A stretch of DNA of 33,815 nucleotides. It comes from a virus. Below the pieces are notes generated by a model. That model did no database searches. It was not told the origin of the DNA and saw only the letters and a list, made by a program, of their open reading frames with translations. The stretch's first letter is position 1; each line of letters starts with the position of its first letter. The position numbers and the translations under genes are program-made. Shown piece after piece: positions 1-8,939 of the stretch. Where the stretch lies: positions 1-33,815 of the IMG/VR virus record IMGVR_UViG_3300032304_001339; one strand, written 5' to 3'.

Positions 1-12
1 ATGGCAAAGACA
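1..12. repeat. 12-bp terminal direct repeat, left copy
   Basis: ATGGCAAAGACA opens the window and is repeated exactly as its last 12 bases (33804-33815). Such a match is very unlikely by chance at both ends. It lies just upstream of the small terminase gene, where cos sites of lambda-type phages lie, so filled-in 12-base cohesive ends are one explanation. A circular assembly overlap is another. A 15-codon ORF starts at this ATG and stops at 46-48, but it has no ribosome binding site and I do not call it a gene. Confidence 0.8.
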
Positions 13-56
13 TTCGGTAATTATTCGAGTTTTGTGCAAAAACATTGAATGACGTT

Positions 57-548
57 ATGGGACGCCGACCAAACACCGCAATCCTAGCTCAAGCCGCCGC
101 CACTGGCGTCGGTTTGCGTCAGGCAAGGCGCCAGCTTGAGAAAGGGCAAGCAGTTGCGACCGCAAAGCCTATGAAGCCGATCGCCGGGATAGGATTAGAC
201 GGCGAGATCGATCGACTGGAATCGCTGGCCGCTACCCTGGGCGAGGCAGCCAAGGAGGCGAGCGGGCCGGAGCGGTCGTCACTAATAGGTGATTACACCC
301 GCGTCGTGGAGGCACTGCGAAAAATGAAGGGCGACCGGCCCGATATTAACGAGGCAGAGGGCAAGATGGTTCCGATCGACGAGGCAGACAAGATACTGGC
401 ACGCCGGACTAACGCCCTAATCCCGCTACTGCTTGGGATGCCCAAACGCCTAGCCCCGATCTGCGCTCACCGGCCAGCCGCTGAGATCCAGAAAGAGGTG
501 GAGAACGAGGTGGGGCAAGTAATGCGACAAGTGCAGGCCGCTCTGTGA
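57..548 (+). CDS. Terminase small subunit (candidate)
   Basis: This 163-residue protein probably recognises the packaging site and recruits the large terminase. The call rests mainly on position: it ends inside the GTG start of the GpA-type large subunit (GTGA overlap), the usual small-large terminase arrangement. The N-terminal 35 residues (MGRRPN...GLRQARRQLEKG) look like a helix-turn-helix with basic residues, as in Nu1-type DNA-binding domains. The rest is helical and charged, with a conserved-looking segment RRTNALIPLLLGMPKRLAP near residue 121. The reading frame is open from position 21, so a TTG start at 45 is possible; ATG 57 is preferred as the first ATG. No clear Shine-Dalgarno is visible. 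Confidence 0.7.
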   Translation: MGRRPNTAILAQAAATGVGLRQARRQLEKGQAVATAKPMKPIAGIGLDGEIDRLESLAATLGEAAKEASGPERSSLIGDYTRVVEALRKMKGDRPDINEAEGKMVPIDEADKILARRTNALIPLLLGMPKRLAPICAHRPAAEIQKEVENEVGQVMRQVQAAL

Positions 549-2293
549 AGGCGGCCGAACAGCTACTCAAACGCGAACGCGATCGCTGGAACTTTGAGCC
601 ACCTCCGTCCGTGATCGAGTGGGCAGAAAAGAACATCCAGCTCGATAGCAGGATCACGGCTCGCCCAGGTCTTTACTCAACCAAGTATACGCCTTATGTG
701 GCGGGCGTACTGGAAGCACTGGCCGATCCGGGCGTGCATACCGTCAGCCTTTGCTGGGGATCGCAGACAGGCAAGACGCTGACGCTGGCCATCTGGCTTG
801 CGTACAGAATCGCCAACGATCCAGCTCCCGCACTGCTCGTAATGCCTAACGCGGATCTGGCTAGGAGCTACAGCGAAACGCGACTGACTCCGATCTTTGA
901 GAAGTGCAAGCCAGTGCGGGCGCTGTTCCCATACGACAGCGACGATTTTAAAATCCTAGAGATGCAGTTTACCAGCATGACTCTCAGCTTGGTTGGATCG
1001 AATAGCCCGGCCAACATCAGCTCGCGCCCGATCTGCATTGCGGTACTCGACGAGCTGGACAAGTTCGCCCCACCGACCGAACGGGAAGCGGCCGCCTACA
1101 ATCTGGCGCTAGAACGCACAAAGGCTTTCCCCAACCGCAAGCACGTGCTGACTAGCACGCCGACGTTAAGCACGGGCGATATATGGCAAAACTATCAGGC
1201 AGGAACTCAGGAAACTTTCCACGTACCTTGCCATGCTTGCGGTGAAATGCAGGCGATGGAATTCGGGCAAGTGCGTTGGGCGGATAGCGCACGCAATCCT
1301 GACGGCAAATGGGACTTACAGAAAGTGGGAGAGACGGCCGCATACCATTGCACTAAATGCAACGAGCCTTGGACTGAGGGCCACAGGCGATCAGCCGTTG
1401 AGCAGGGCAAGTGGGTGGCGGCAAATCCAAACGCAGAACGTGGTAGGCGAAGCATGCGACTGCCTAGCTGGTACTCTCCGACCGTCACTTTCGCCGACTG
1501 CGCCAAACAGTTCCTAACCCAAAAGCATTATCTACACGGCTTGCAAGGATTCGTGAACGGATGGAGTGCGATGCCATGGGAGGATCAGTTTGATGACGAC
1601 AAAACAATCGACATTCCCGCCGGCGCATTTGCGAAAAAGCAAGATTGGGAAACGGAACATATCAAACTGGCGGCCATAGACAGACAGATCGACGAGTACT
1701 GGTTCGTGGTGAGGGCGTTTGCTAGGGATGGAACAAGCCGACTAATCGACGAGGGCCGGGCGAGAACGATCGAGGACGTAGCGCAACACCTACACACGCT
1801 AGGCGTTCAACCGAAGCACACGGCGATGGATAGCGGATATGAGACACAAGACTCCTACCGAATCTGCGCCCGCTACAAGTGGACTGCACTAAAAGGCGAG
1901 GAGCGTCCTGCCTACTGGATTGAAACGCCACGCGGGCGGATGAAGTCAGTACATTCAGCAGAGCAACCCACTGACGCGGGTTGCATGCTTCTGCTTCTCA
2001 GTTCGCCAGCCTGCCAGGACTTGCTGGCATGGTTGCGAAGAGGGCAGGGGCCACGCTGGGAAATTGCCCATGACGTAAGCCCGGACTATCGCGAGCACAT
2101 GAGCAGCCACAAAAAGGTGCATCGGATTAACCGAAAAACGGGTCGCGATCATTACGAATGGATACGGATCAAAAGCAGGCAAGATCACTTGTACGATTGC
2201 GAAACATATCTGGCTGGCTTTGCCGTGTACGGAAAAGTCATTAGGCCGACCGCTTCACTCGATGAGGAATCGTTGACACCCGTGGCGACATGA
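545..2293 (+). CDS. terL: Terminase large subunit, GpA family
   Basis: ATPase and nuclease of the DNA packaging motor (phage terminase GpA family, as lambda gpA); 582 residues, a normal length. The ATPase P-loop GSQTGKT is at residues 72-78 and a Walker B-like segment with acidic D169-E170 follows (LDELDKF). A four-cysteine zinc ribbon typical of GpA proteins is at C229, C232, C269 and C272. The C-terminal nuclease region has the expected spaced aspartates (AAIDRQ and TAMDSGYET). The GTG start overlaps the stop of the small subunit, and its own stop overlaps the ATG of the next gene, suggesting translational coupling. Confidence 0.95.
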   Translation: MKAAEQLLKRERDRWNFEPPPSVIEWAEKNIQLDSRITARPGLYSTKYTPYVAGVLEALADPGVHTVSLCWGSQTGKTLTLAIWLAYRIANDPAPALLVMPNADLARSYSETRLTPIFEKCKPVRALFPYDSDDFKILEMQFTSMTLSLVGSNSPANISSRPICIAVLDELDKFAPPTEREAAAYNLALERTKAFPNRKHVLTSTPTLSTGDIWQNYQAGTQETFHVPCHACGEMQAMEFGQVRWADSARNPDGKWDLQKVGETAAYHCTKCNEPWTEGHRRSAVEQGKWVAANPNAERGRRSMRLPSWYSPTVTFADCAKQFLTQKHYLHGLQGFVNGWSAMPWEDQFDDDKTIDIPAGAFAKKQDWETEHIKLAAIDRQIDEYWFVVRAFARDGTSRLIDEGRARTIEDVAQHLHTLGVQPKHTAMDSGYETQDSYRICARYKWTALKGEERPAYWIETPRGRMKSVHSAEQPTDAGCMLLLLSSPACQDLLAWLRRGQGPRWEIAHDVSPDYREHMSSHKKVHRINRKTGRDHYEWIRIKSRQDHLYDCETYLAGFAVYGKVIRPTASLDEESLTPVAT

Positions 2294-2586
2294 TGGCTAT
2301 TTCCCGCAGACTTACGCGGGCAGTTGCGACGAACTACCTGGCACAAGCCTCTGGGGTTACCGCAAGCGCCCTGACTAACCTTGCCACTGACCGCAACGCG
2401 GCAATGACGGGCGCAGCATCAGGCCGTGCACTGGTAGGATCTTCAGCGGGCGGGCAGTCGGCCAGCTTCCAGATTGATCTTAAACCGACCGAACGGGTTG
2501 AGTTATTTCAGGCCGCAATCGATTACCTAAATGGCGTACAGGTCACACGCACCAGCGCCTCATTTTCTTACATTTTGGATAGCTGA
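2290..2586 (+). CDS. gpW-like head-tail joining protein (candidate)
   Basis: A 98-residue protein between the GpA terminase and the portal, exactly where lambda W sits. W-type proteins join the filled head to the tail. The sequence is alanine-rich and helical in its first half, then has an extended DLKPTERVELFQAAIDYLNG segment. Assignment is by size and gene order, with no diagnostic motif. It starts at ATG 2290, overlapping the terminase stop by four bases; a second ATG follows immediately. Confidence 0.5.
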   Translation: MMAISRRLTRAVATNYLAQASGVTASALTNLATDRNAAMTGAASGRALVGSSAGGQSASFQIDLKPTERVELFQAAIDYLNGVQVTRTSASFSYILDS

Positions 2587-2588
2587 TT

Positions 2589-5051
2589 ATGGCACAGAAA
2601 CTTTCACTCGTGGCTCGGATGGGCGCAGGGATCAAAGCGTTCGGAGCTGGATTCGGCGCGGGCATCAGCACGTTCCAACCCTACGAAGGCGCAGGCTTTT
2701 CTCGTAAGCGCCCCGTCATCTACGGCGCCCATGCACGCGATTCACGGCTGGATCTAAACGAAGCGACACGGGTTGAGCTGCTAAAGCTCGCCCGGCACAT
2801 GTACCGCAACGTGGGGCTAATCAAAGGCGCGGTGGATTCTATTGCCACCTATTCAATCGGCCCAGGACTCCGGCCGCAGTATCGTGGGGCAGACCAAGAC
2901 TTTGGCAGACTCTGTGAGGAATACTGGCGCGACGTGGTTGTGCCATCGCCCGAAGTTACCGGGCGCATGACCTGGACGGATATGCTGCTGGCACTATCGC
3001 GATCGATCGACGTGGACGGTGACGTATTCGTCATTATGACCGAAAAGGGAAAGCTGCAAATTGTCGAAGGCCATCGCGTTTGCGAAGGCGATGACTACGG
3101 AACTTCTGACGGCGTGTTCCTCGGCAAGCTCGGCGAGCCTACTGGATACTTAGTTCAGACGGGCGAACTGTACCGAAAGCTAGGTGCGGATACCGTCATT
3201 CACCTAATGGAGCTGGAACGGCCAGATCAGATTCGCGGAGGATCCTCACTCGCTCGCGCATTAAACCACGTCCGCGATTTAAAAATGCTTGGCGAGTTTG
3301 AGAAGGACGCATTGAAATTGCAGGGGTCGATTGCCGCAGTAATCACCACCGACCAAGGCGACGAGCTGGCCGGGCAGGGCGGATTCTTTGGAACCGTGCA
3401 GGCTCAAGATACTGGCGAGCCAACAATTGCCCGCGAGGAGATCACCAGCTCGGCAACCATTCCGCGCCTTTCACCTGGCGAAAAGATTGAGATGATTGGG
3501 CCGAACCGACCGCACGCAGGCTTTGAGCCGTTCGCCAAGTTCCTAATTCGTGACGTGGCCATGGGACTGGGCTTGCCCGTTGAGTTTGTCTACGATCCAG
3601 CAAGCGTCGGCGGGGCTGGAATGCGGTTTATTGTAGCGAAGGCTCAGCGTAGATTTGAACAACGGCAACGCCTACTCATCGACAGATTCTGCAACCGCGC
3701 ATGGCGCTACTTCATCGGCGGTGCGATTGCAAATGGTGATCTACCGGCCGTTGAGGATTACGCAAAGGTAACGTGGCAAACTCCGAAGTCACTGACCGTG
3801 GACGCTGGGCGCGAGGCACAGCAGGAACGAGAGAACTATAAAGCGGGGCTATCCTCCCTCCAAACCTACTTTGGAGAATTAGGCCAAGACTGGGAAGAAC
3901 AGGTCAGACAGATTGCGAAAGAGCGTGAATTTGTAGCATCGATTGGAACAGTTGCGCCACAGACTGACGTGGCGGCCCCGGTGGAAGTAGTCAAAGAAGC
4001 ACCCGCAATCGATGAACCCACGCCAGTTAATCCAGAAAAAGATCCGAACGCTGGGCCGGATGCTGAGCTAAGCGCAAGGGTTGAGCTGGATTTACCAACA
4101 CAAAACGCAGGCGAGACTGATGACAAGTTTATGGATCGCTGCATGGGCAACCCAACAATGGTGTCCGAGTTTCCAGAAAACGATCAAAGGGCAGCCGTTT
4201 GTGCTAGGCAGATGAAGCTATCCGCCAAGCCACAGACAGAATCTTTTACCATGCGGGACGATCCCGACTACAAGCTCAGCGACAAAGAACTAGACATGAT
4301 CGCGAGCGCAATCGGGCTTAAAAAAAAAGAAAAAATAGAATTAGCTAAACCTACGGCCGGCATGATTGCCGAAGCCAAGAAGGGATTAGAATGGCGTCGG
4401 GAATACAAGCGGGGCGGGACTGAAGTCGGCGTTGCTAGGGCACGCGATATAATCAATAACGTAGACTTTCCAGATGAGACAATCGCCCGCATCAGCTCAT
4501 ACCTAGCGAGGCATGAAGTGGATAAAAAGGGGGAAGGCTTTAATCCTGGTGAACCGGGGTTTCCATCGGCAGGCCGGATAGCTTGGGCGCTATGGGGTGG
4601 CGATCCTGCCCAGAGCTGGGCAGCGGTACAGATGCGCCGGATCGCCCGTGAGATGGCGGCACGGCCGGGGCCGAAGTCAGCCAGCCAAACACCTGCGCCA
4701 GCAAGTGAACGCAAGAAGGGCAGTGAGACGAACCCAGCCGGCACAGCTTCCACTAGGTCAAAGGCAGGCGATATAGAGATCAGCCAAGCCGTTGAAGAAA
4801 CTTTAAAAAACAAAATAGCCGACTTTAAAAAGCGCCATCCCAACCGCAAGGCTCCCAGCCTAGGGGCACTTAAAAAAGTTTTTCGCAGGGGTGCAGGCGC
4901 TTTCTCAACCAGCTTCAGGCCAACCATCAGCGGCGGAAGGCCCAACAGCAGAACTGCCTGGGCGATTGCCAGGGTAAACAAATTCTTAAAGATGGCAGGT
5001 GGTGGCGAGGTAAAGAAAAGCTACCGCGAAGCTGACGGCGATCTGCTCTAA
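2589..5051 (+). CDS. Portal protein (lambda family) with long C-terminal extension
   Basis: The first ~450 residues are a lambda-family portal (gpB-like), the dodecameric DNA channel. Typical segments include the N-terminal R-x-L-x-R-N region (RHMYRNVGLIKGAVDSIATYSIG), a DVDGDVFVIMTEKGKLQIVEG block and AMGLGLPVEFVYD near residue 330. The protein is 820 residues, about 300 longer than usual. After a Pro/Glu linker three further modules appear: ETDDKFMDRCMGNPTM...DQRAAVCARQ (~505-540), a WRREYKRGGTEVGVARARD...GRIAWALWGGDP block (~588-681), and a C-terminal module with GAFSTSFRP and SRTAWAIARVNKFL (~734-820) resembling DUF5824. These small modules are familiar to me as separate phage protein parts, and their fusion to a portal is notable. 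Their functions are unknown. Confidence 0.88.
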   Translation: MAQKLSLVARMGAGIKAFGAGFGAGISTFQPYEGAGFSRKRPVIYGAHARDSRLDLNEATRVELLKLARHMYRNVGLIKGAVDSIATYSIGPGLRPQYRGADQDFGRLCEEYWRDVVVPSPEVTGRMTWTDMLLALSRSIDVDGDVFVIMTEKGKLQIVEGHRVCEGDDYGTSDGVFLGKLGEPTGYLVQTGELYRKLGADTVIHLMELERPDQIRGGSSLARALNHVRDLKMLGEFEKDALKLQGSIAAVITTDQGDELAGQGGFFGTVQAQDTGEPTIAREEITSSATIPRLSPGEKIEMIGPNRPHAGFEPFAKFLIRDVAMGLGLPVEFVYDPASVGGAGMRFIVAKAQRRFEQRQRLLIDRFCNRAWRYFIGGAIANGDLPAVEDYAKVTWQTPKSLTVDAGREAQQERENYKAGLSSLQTYFGELGQDWEEQVRQIAKEREFVASIGTVAPQTDVAAPVEVVKEAPAIDEPTPVNPEKDPNAGPDAELSARVELDLPTQNAGETDDKFMDRCMGNPTMVSEFPENDQRAAVCARQMKLSAKPQTESFTMRDDPDYKLSDKELDMIASAIGLKKKEKIELAKPTAGMIAEAKKGLEWRREYKRGGTEVGVARARDIINNVDFPDETIARISSYLARHEVDKKGEGFNPGEPGFPSAGRIAWALWGGDPAQSWAAVQMRRIAREMAARPGPKSASQTPAPASERKKGSETNPAGTASTRSKAGDIEISQAVEETLKNKIADFKKRHPNRKAPSLGALKKVFRRGAGAFSTSFRPTISGGRPNSRTAWAIARVNKFLKMAGGGEVKKSYREADGDLL

Positions 5052-5065
5052 AGTTGACGTTCGTT

Positions 5066-5974
5066 ATGGCCTATATGGCCAACAAACTAAACAGCGTTTC
5101 TATTTTAACGGTTGGAGAGGCTAGGGGCCACAACCTCAAGATCGACCAAACCTCGCTCGAACAAGCGCTCAAAGTGGCGCAAAGCATGAAGCGGATCAAA
5201 GTGACCATGGGCCACGGAGCACCCGTCACTGGCATCCTTGGTTACATCGATAATTTCTTAATCAAAGGCGACCGCCTGCTGGGTGATCTAAACCTCTTTA
5301 ACACTAACGAGGCGCAGTTTGTCGAGCAGCTGGCCCAAGTATTGCCCGAAGGTTTCGGCATATCCCTTACCTTTAGCGGCGTGCCTGAGATCATGGGCGC
5401 TGAACGTTTTGCCAGGGTGACTGAAATCTATGACTGCTCAATCGTTTCTGAGCCGGCCGCCAATCCCGCAGGAATGTTTTCTGCCTTCTCAGCAGTTGAC
5501 ATGAAAAAACTGCAAATGAACGAAGCACCCGTCGAAGTCAAAAAGGAGCTGAGCGAGCCTGCCGTTGTGGCAGTTCCCGCACCCGAAGCTCCTGCCATTG
5601 AAACTCCCGCCGTTGTCGAAGCACCGAAAGCCGAACTGGCTGAAATGCCCGAAGAGAAAAAGGACGAGCAGAAGATGGCCGAGCCTACTCTGACCGACAT
5701 CGCAGCCATGTTGACCAAACTAATCGGCATGCTGACTCCCAAGATCGAAGAGGACGAAGATGACGAGGAGATGGGTTACAAAAAAGAAGAAATGTCCAAG
5801 GCCGACGACAAGGCCGTGACCACTTTGGAAAAAGCCAAGGCCGACGCTGCTGGCGCAGTGGCGGTTCCCGCTGAATCGAGCCAACCGCTCGGCCGGGCAG
5901 AAATCCTCAATCAATTCAACGCGGAAAAGAATCCGGCCCGTCGGTCGGAACTTCTTCGCAAACTCGGACTGTAA
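5066..5974 (+). CDS. Prohead protease / scaffolding fusion
   Basis: Likely head maturation protease fused to scaffold, 302 residues from ATG 5066. The N-terminal ~140 residues carry a pattern like HK97/herpes-assemblin-type proteases: a His in VTMGHG (H50), a Ser in GFGIS (S100) and a following EIYDCSIVSEPAANPAG segment. I infer His and Ser as catalytic. The C-terminal half is Pro/Ala/Glu-rich, then strongly acidic (EEDEDDEEMG), ending in a basic helix GRAEILNQFNAEKNP...LLRKLGL, the layout of a scaffold with a capsid-binding tail. The gene sits between portal and capsid, as expected. TTG 5054 and ATG 5075 are alternative starts; none has a clear Shine-Dalgarno. Confidence 0.75.
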   Translation: MAYMANKLNSVSILTVGEARGHNLKIDQTSLEQALKVAQSMKRIKVTMGHGAPVTGILGYIDNFLIKGDRLLGDLNLFNTNEAQFVEQLAQVLPEGFGISLTFSGVPEIMGAERFARVTEIYDCSIVSEPAANPAGMFSAFSAVDMKKLQMNEAPVEVKKELSEPAVVAVPAPEAPAIETPAVVEAPKAELAEMPEEKKDEQKMAEPTLTDIAAMLTKLIGMLTPKIEEDEDDEEMGYKKEEMSKADDKAVTTLEKAKADAAGAVAVPAESSQPLGRAEILNQFNAEKNPARRSELLRKLGL

Positions 5975-5999
5975 TCCAGTCCACTAGGAGAACACTACA

Positions 6000-6890
6000 A
6001 TGGCCAACACAATCGGAACAACGAATGCCAATGTAATCGCTCAGAGGGCTCTCGAGATCCTCGTGGCAGATTACAGCTTCCTCAGAAATTCTGTAACGGA
6101 TTTCAGCAGCGAAGCAGCTAAATACAACGCGTCAGTCTTTACCCACCGGATCTCTGCGACGACCGCCCAGGACTACTCGCAGGCGAACGGCTACGTAGCG
6201 ACTGCAACAACCCAGACGGACGTGCAGATCACCCTCAACAAGTTTAAGCACGTTTCGTATTCTGTGGACGATCAAGAGCGCACCAGCTCCAACATCAACC
6301 TAATCGAGCGTTTCGCCGGCGCAGCCGCGCATGCTCTCGGTTTGCAGATGGTTGGGGATTTGCTCGCTCTCGTGACTTCCTCCACCTTCACCAGCGCATT
6401 GACGGTTGCTTCCAGCGCCTTCTCCTACCGCTCGGTAGTGTCGGCCGGAATCACCCTCAACAACAGCAACGTGCCAGTCAACGGCCGGTACGCTGTTCTT
6501 AACCCCAGCTTCTACGGCGCTCTCTTGAATGACACGACCGTCGTGGCCAATCCTCAGATCACCGGCGACCTCGTTCGCACGGCTGGGATCGGAAACGTTG
6601 CTGGATTCAACATCAACCAGTACAGCGCAGTGCCTTCCAACAGCATCACGCTCGGCGGATTCTTCGCCCAACAGGAAGCCCTGTTGATCGCGACCCGCGT
6701 TCCTGAGGTGCCAACAGGCGTTCCAATACCCGGAGAGATTTCTGTGGTAACGGAACCCCGCACTGGCCTATCCGTCCAAGTTCGTGAGAACTACGACGTG
6801 GTTAAGGGCCAGCTGCAGCGCACCTACGCTCTGATCTACGGCGTGAAAGCCGGAGAGCCCGCGAGCTTGGTTCGTATCAACGGTAGCTAA
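6000..6890 (+). CDS. Major capsid protein (HK97-type fold expected)
   Basis: Major head subunit, 296 residues. The evidence is position directly after the protease/scaffold and a composition typical of coat proteins: rich in Ala, Thr, Val and Asn, with no cysteine. Characteristic stretches are RISATTAQDYSQANGYV, HVSYSVDDQERTSSN, GRYAVLNPSFYGALLND and a C-terminal GLSVQVRENYDVVKGQLQ...LIYGVKAGEP, which resembles the P-domain end of P22/HK97-like coat proteins. A strong AGGAG Shine-Dalgarno lies about 11 bases before ATG, and a stem-loop follows the stop, both fitting high expression. It is unclear whether a separate decoration protein exists; none is seen. Confidence 0.85.
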   Translation: MANTIGTTNANVIAQRALEILVADYSFLRNSVTDFSSEAAKYNASVFTHRISATTAQDYSQANGYVATATTQTDVQITLNKFKHVSYSVDDQERTSSNINLIERFAGAAAHALGLQMVGDLLALVTSSTFTSALTVASSAFSYRSVVSAGITLNNSNVPVNGRYAVLNPSFYGALLNDTTVVANPQITGDLVRTAGIGNVAGFNINQYSAVPSNSITLGGFFAQQEALLIATRVPEVPTGVPIPGEISVVTEPRTGLSVQVRENYDVVKGQLQRTYALIYGVKAGEPASLVRINGS

Positions 6891-6902
6891 TTCACTCGGG
6901 GA

Positions 6903-6934
6903 GGGCGGTGGGCTGAAAGGCTCACCGCCCTTTC
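6903..6934 (+). terminator. Stem-loop after capsid gene, likely terminator
   Basis: GGGCGGTG (6903-6910) pairs with CACCGCCC (6923-6930). Four more pairs, including G-T wobbles, close a GAAA loop (6915-6918), giving a 12-bp stem. Only a short TTT tract follows. It may terminate part of transcription or protect the capsid message from decay. Confidence 0.7.
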
Positions 6935-6951
6935 CACTTTAAGAAATCCTC

Positions 6952-7251
6952 ATGTCTGAATTCACAGAAGCGTTAAAAGAAAGTCTGGCCGCTCTTTATA
7001 CTCAAACTGGCACAGCGGCCACCATTGGTTCTACTGGGGTTACTGGTATCCTTTCAACAATCACCCGCAAAGAAAGCGTGGAGCTGGGCGGGTTTGATCT
7101 GGATCTAAACTCCACCTTTACCATCGACGTGAGCGCCATCTCATCGGCGCCTACTATCGGATCTATCTTGCTGGCCAACTCGGTCAGCTATCGCGTGGCG
7201 TCGATTGATACTTCTATCGGCAGTTACGTGCTCGGGTTGCGAGAGATTTAA
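6952..7251 (+). CDS. Head-tail connector / head completion protein (candidate)
   Basis: A 99-residue protein after the capsid gene, in the position of lambda FII-type or similar connectors. It contains a helical N-terminus (EFTEALKESLAALY), then beta-rich sequence with FDLDLNSTFTIDVSA and a C-terminal SIDTSIGSYVLGLREI, in keeping with small beta-barrel head-tail joiners. Its start has no Shine-Dalgarno; instead GAAATCCT stands one base before ATG (compare 18706-18713). The next gene starts two bases after its stop. Assignment is by size and gene order. Confidence 0.5.
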   Translation: MSEFTEALKESLAALYTQTGTAATIGSTGVTGILSTITRKESVELGGFDLDLNSTFTIDVSAISSAPTIGSILLANSVSYRVASIDTSIGSYVLGLREI

Positions 7252-7253
7252 CC

Positions 7254-8939
7254 GTGGCAACTCGAAATCCTAAAATCTCCATCTACATGATCGCCGGGCA
7301 CGAGGCCCAATTTATCGACCGCTGCCTTACCGCCTTTAAACCATTCTGCGACGAGCTAGTCGTCTGCATTGCCCAAGGCGGCCGACCTGACGACGGCACG
7401 CGGGCAATCGCCGAGAAGTCAGGCGCCAAGATAGTTGAATATAAAAATGCACCGGCAGGAGCGAGCTGGCCGCACGTCGATAACTTTGCTGCTGCTCGCA
7501 ACACCGCACTGGATGCCTGCACTAGCGAATATGCGGTATGGGTGGATTGCGATGACTTGCCGCATAAAGACCTCAAAAACGCTCTTAAAAGGGGTGTAGA
7601 AGCATTTGAACAGAATCCCAAGCTCGGCATCTATGCAGGCGTCTATGACGTTATAAACGCCAAATTAAGGCCAGTACGTGAGCGCATGGTGCGGCGTATA
7701 GATGGCGTATGGTCTGGGAGGTGGAACTACGCAGTGCATGAGGCGCTGTTGCCTAATGCTGGGCTGGAATCTGTGGGCGAGCAGACGGTATGGGTTGAGC
7801 ATCACCCCGGCGGATATAAGCCAAACAGCGCCGATCGGAATCTCCGCATCTTGCAGGGCCAGTTAAGCGAAGCAGGCAAGTATGCCTACTACTATCAGCA
7901 GGAACTTTTCCTAGGCAATCGCAGGACAGAATCAGAGCCGTGGTCACACGTTGCGGCCGTCTGGCCGGGACAAGAGGCAACGCTGGCTTACGAGGCTGCC
8001 TGCAATCAAGCGACAGCCACGCAAGATCGCACGGTCAGGATCGGCTTATACCAAAAGGCACATCAGATGAACCCTGGGCGAAGGGAAGCGATTTACTATT
8101 TAGCCAGGGAAGAGGCCAGCGTGGGTGCGTGGTTGCAGGCTTACCACTTGCTAAAATCGGCAATGGTTCAGCCCGATCCGGGCGTGAAGATCTGGAACGC
8201 CCAGCGCACCGTGTACGACTTTGAGTGCATCGATCTATATCTTGCGGCATGTAAGGCCGTCGGCGATACGGCCGAGGCAGAAAAGATTGAGAACATGTGG
8301 CGGGCGCAGAAGCCCGTAAAGATTACCGTTTGCCACGCTACGCGAGGCCGCCCACAGGAAGCGATCAACGCCCGCATCTTGTGGATGAAAAAGGCGGCAG
8401 ATCCAGCGTCAGTCGAGTGGATCTACTCAGTCGACGATGACGACCCTAAAGCCGACATGCTGAAAAATTGGGGAATAGTTAAAGGCAAGGGCGGGTGTAT
8501 TGCCGCTTGGAACAGGGCGGCCGAAGTAGCCCGTGGGGAGATTATCATTCAAGGCTCTGACGATTGGGACCCTCCGCTACATTGGGACAAGATAATCAGC
8601 GATAGGATTGGCGATACCAGCAAGCCGAAGGTACTGGCGATTTCAGACGGCCACCGCAAAGACGATCTGCTGTGCATGGCAATCCTCACCAAAGCACGAC
8701 TGCAAGATCAGGGCGCCATATTTGCCGCTGAATATGACGCATGCTCCGGCATATTTTCGGATAATGAATTTTCCAAGAGAGCTGCTTACGACGGCGTCAT
8801 CATTCCTGCCAAGGACATCATATTCACTCACAATAATCCGCTCTTCACCGGCGCAGCACAGGATGCGGAATTTAAACGCCACAACGCCAAGGAGAACTAC
8901 GAGCTTGGCGAAAAGATATTTAAGGAACGCAACCCGTGA
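7254..8939 (+). CDS. Two-domain glycosyltransferase (GT2-like, with helical middle)
   Basis: Probable bifunctional glycosyltransferase, 561 residues. The N-terminal domain (~1-200) resembles the GT2/beta-1,4-glucosyltransferase type: SIYMIAGHEAQFIDRCL, a DDGTRAIAEKSGAKIVEY substrate loop, FAAARNTAL and an acidic metal site VDCDD (97-101). Residues ~215-345 look helical and TPR-like (AIYYLAREEASVGAWLQAYHLL). A second GT-A-type domain begins near 352 (ITVCHATRGRP), with DDDD (~393-396), GGCIAAWNRAAEVARGE and GSDDWDPP (~434). It is first in a five-gene overlapped run between head and tail genes. The GTG start is two bases after the connector stop, and its stop overlaps the next start. Likely role: adding sugars to a phage or host surface molecule; donor and acceptor unknown. 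Confidence 0.85.
   Translation: MATRNPKISIYMIAGHEAQFIDRCLTAFKPFCDELVVCIAQGGRPDDGTRAIAEKSGAKIVEYKNAPAGASWPHVDNFAAARNTALDACTSEYAVWVDCDDLPHKDLKNALKRGVEAFEQNPKLGIYAGVYDVINAKLRPVRERMVRRIDGVWSGRWNYAVHEALLPNAGLESVGEQTVWVEHHPGGYKPNSADRNLRILQGQLSEAGKYAYYYQQELFLGNRRTESEPWSHVAAVWPGQEATLAYEAACNQATATQDRTVRIGLYQKAHQMNPGRREAIYYLAREEASVGAWLQAYHLLKSAMVQPDPGVKIWNAQRTVYDFECIDLYLAACKAVGDTAEAEKIENMWRAQKPVKITVCHATRGRPQEAINARILWMKKAADPASVEWIYSVDDDDPKADMLKNWGIVKGKGGCIAAWNRAAEVARGEIIIQGSDDWDPPLHWDKIISDRIGDTSKPKVLAISDGHRKDDLLCMAILTKARLQDQGAIFAAEYDACSGIFSDNEFSKRAAYDGVIIPAKDIIFTHNNPLFTGAAQDAEFKRHNAKENYELGEKIFKERNP

Noticed and set aside
1-48. 15-codon ORF at the first ATG as a gene
   Set aside because: Too short, no Shine-Dalgarno, and it overlaps the putative cos region.
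4268-4981. 237-codon reading frame on the minus strand
   Set aside because: It lies opposite the C-terminal modules of the portal gene, whose domains are recognisable on the + strand; no minus-strand gene fits around it.
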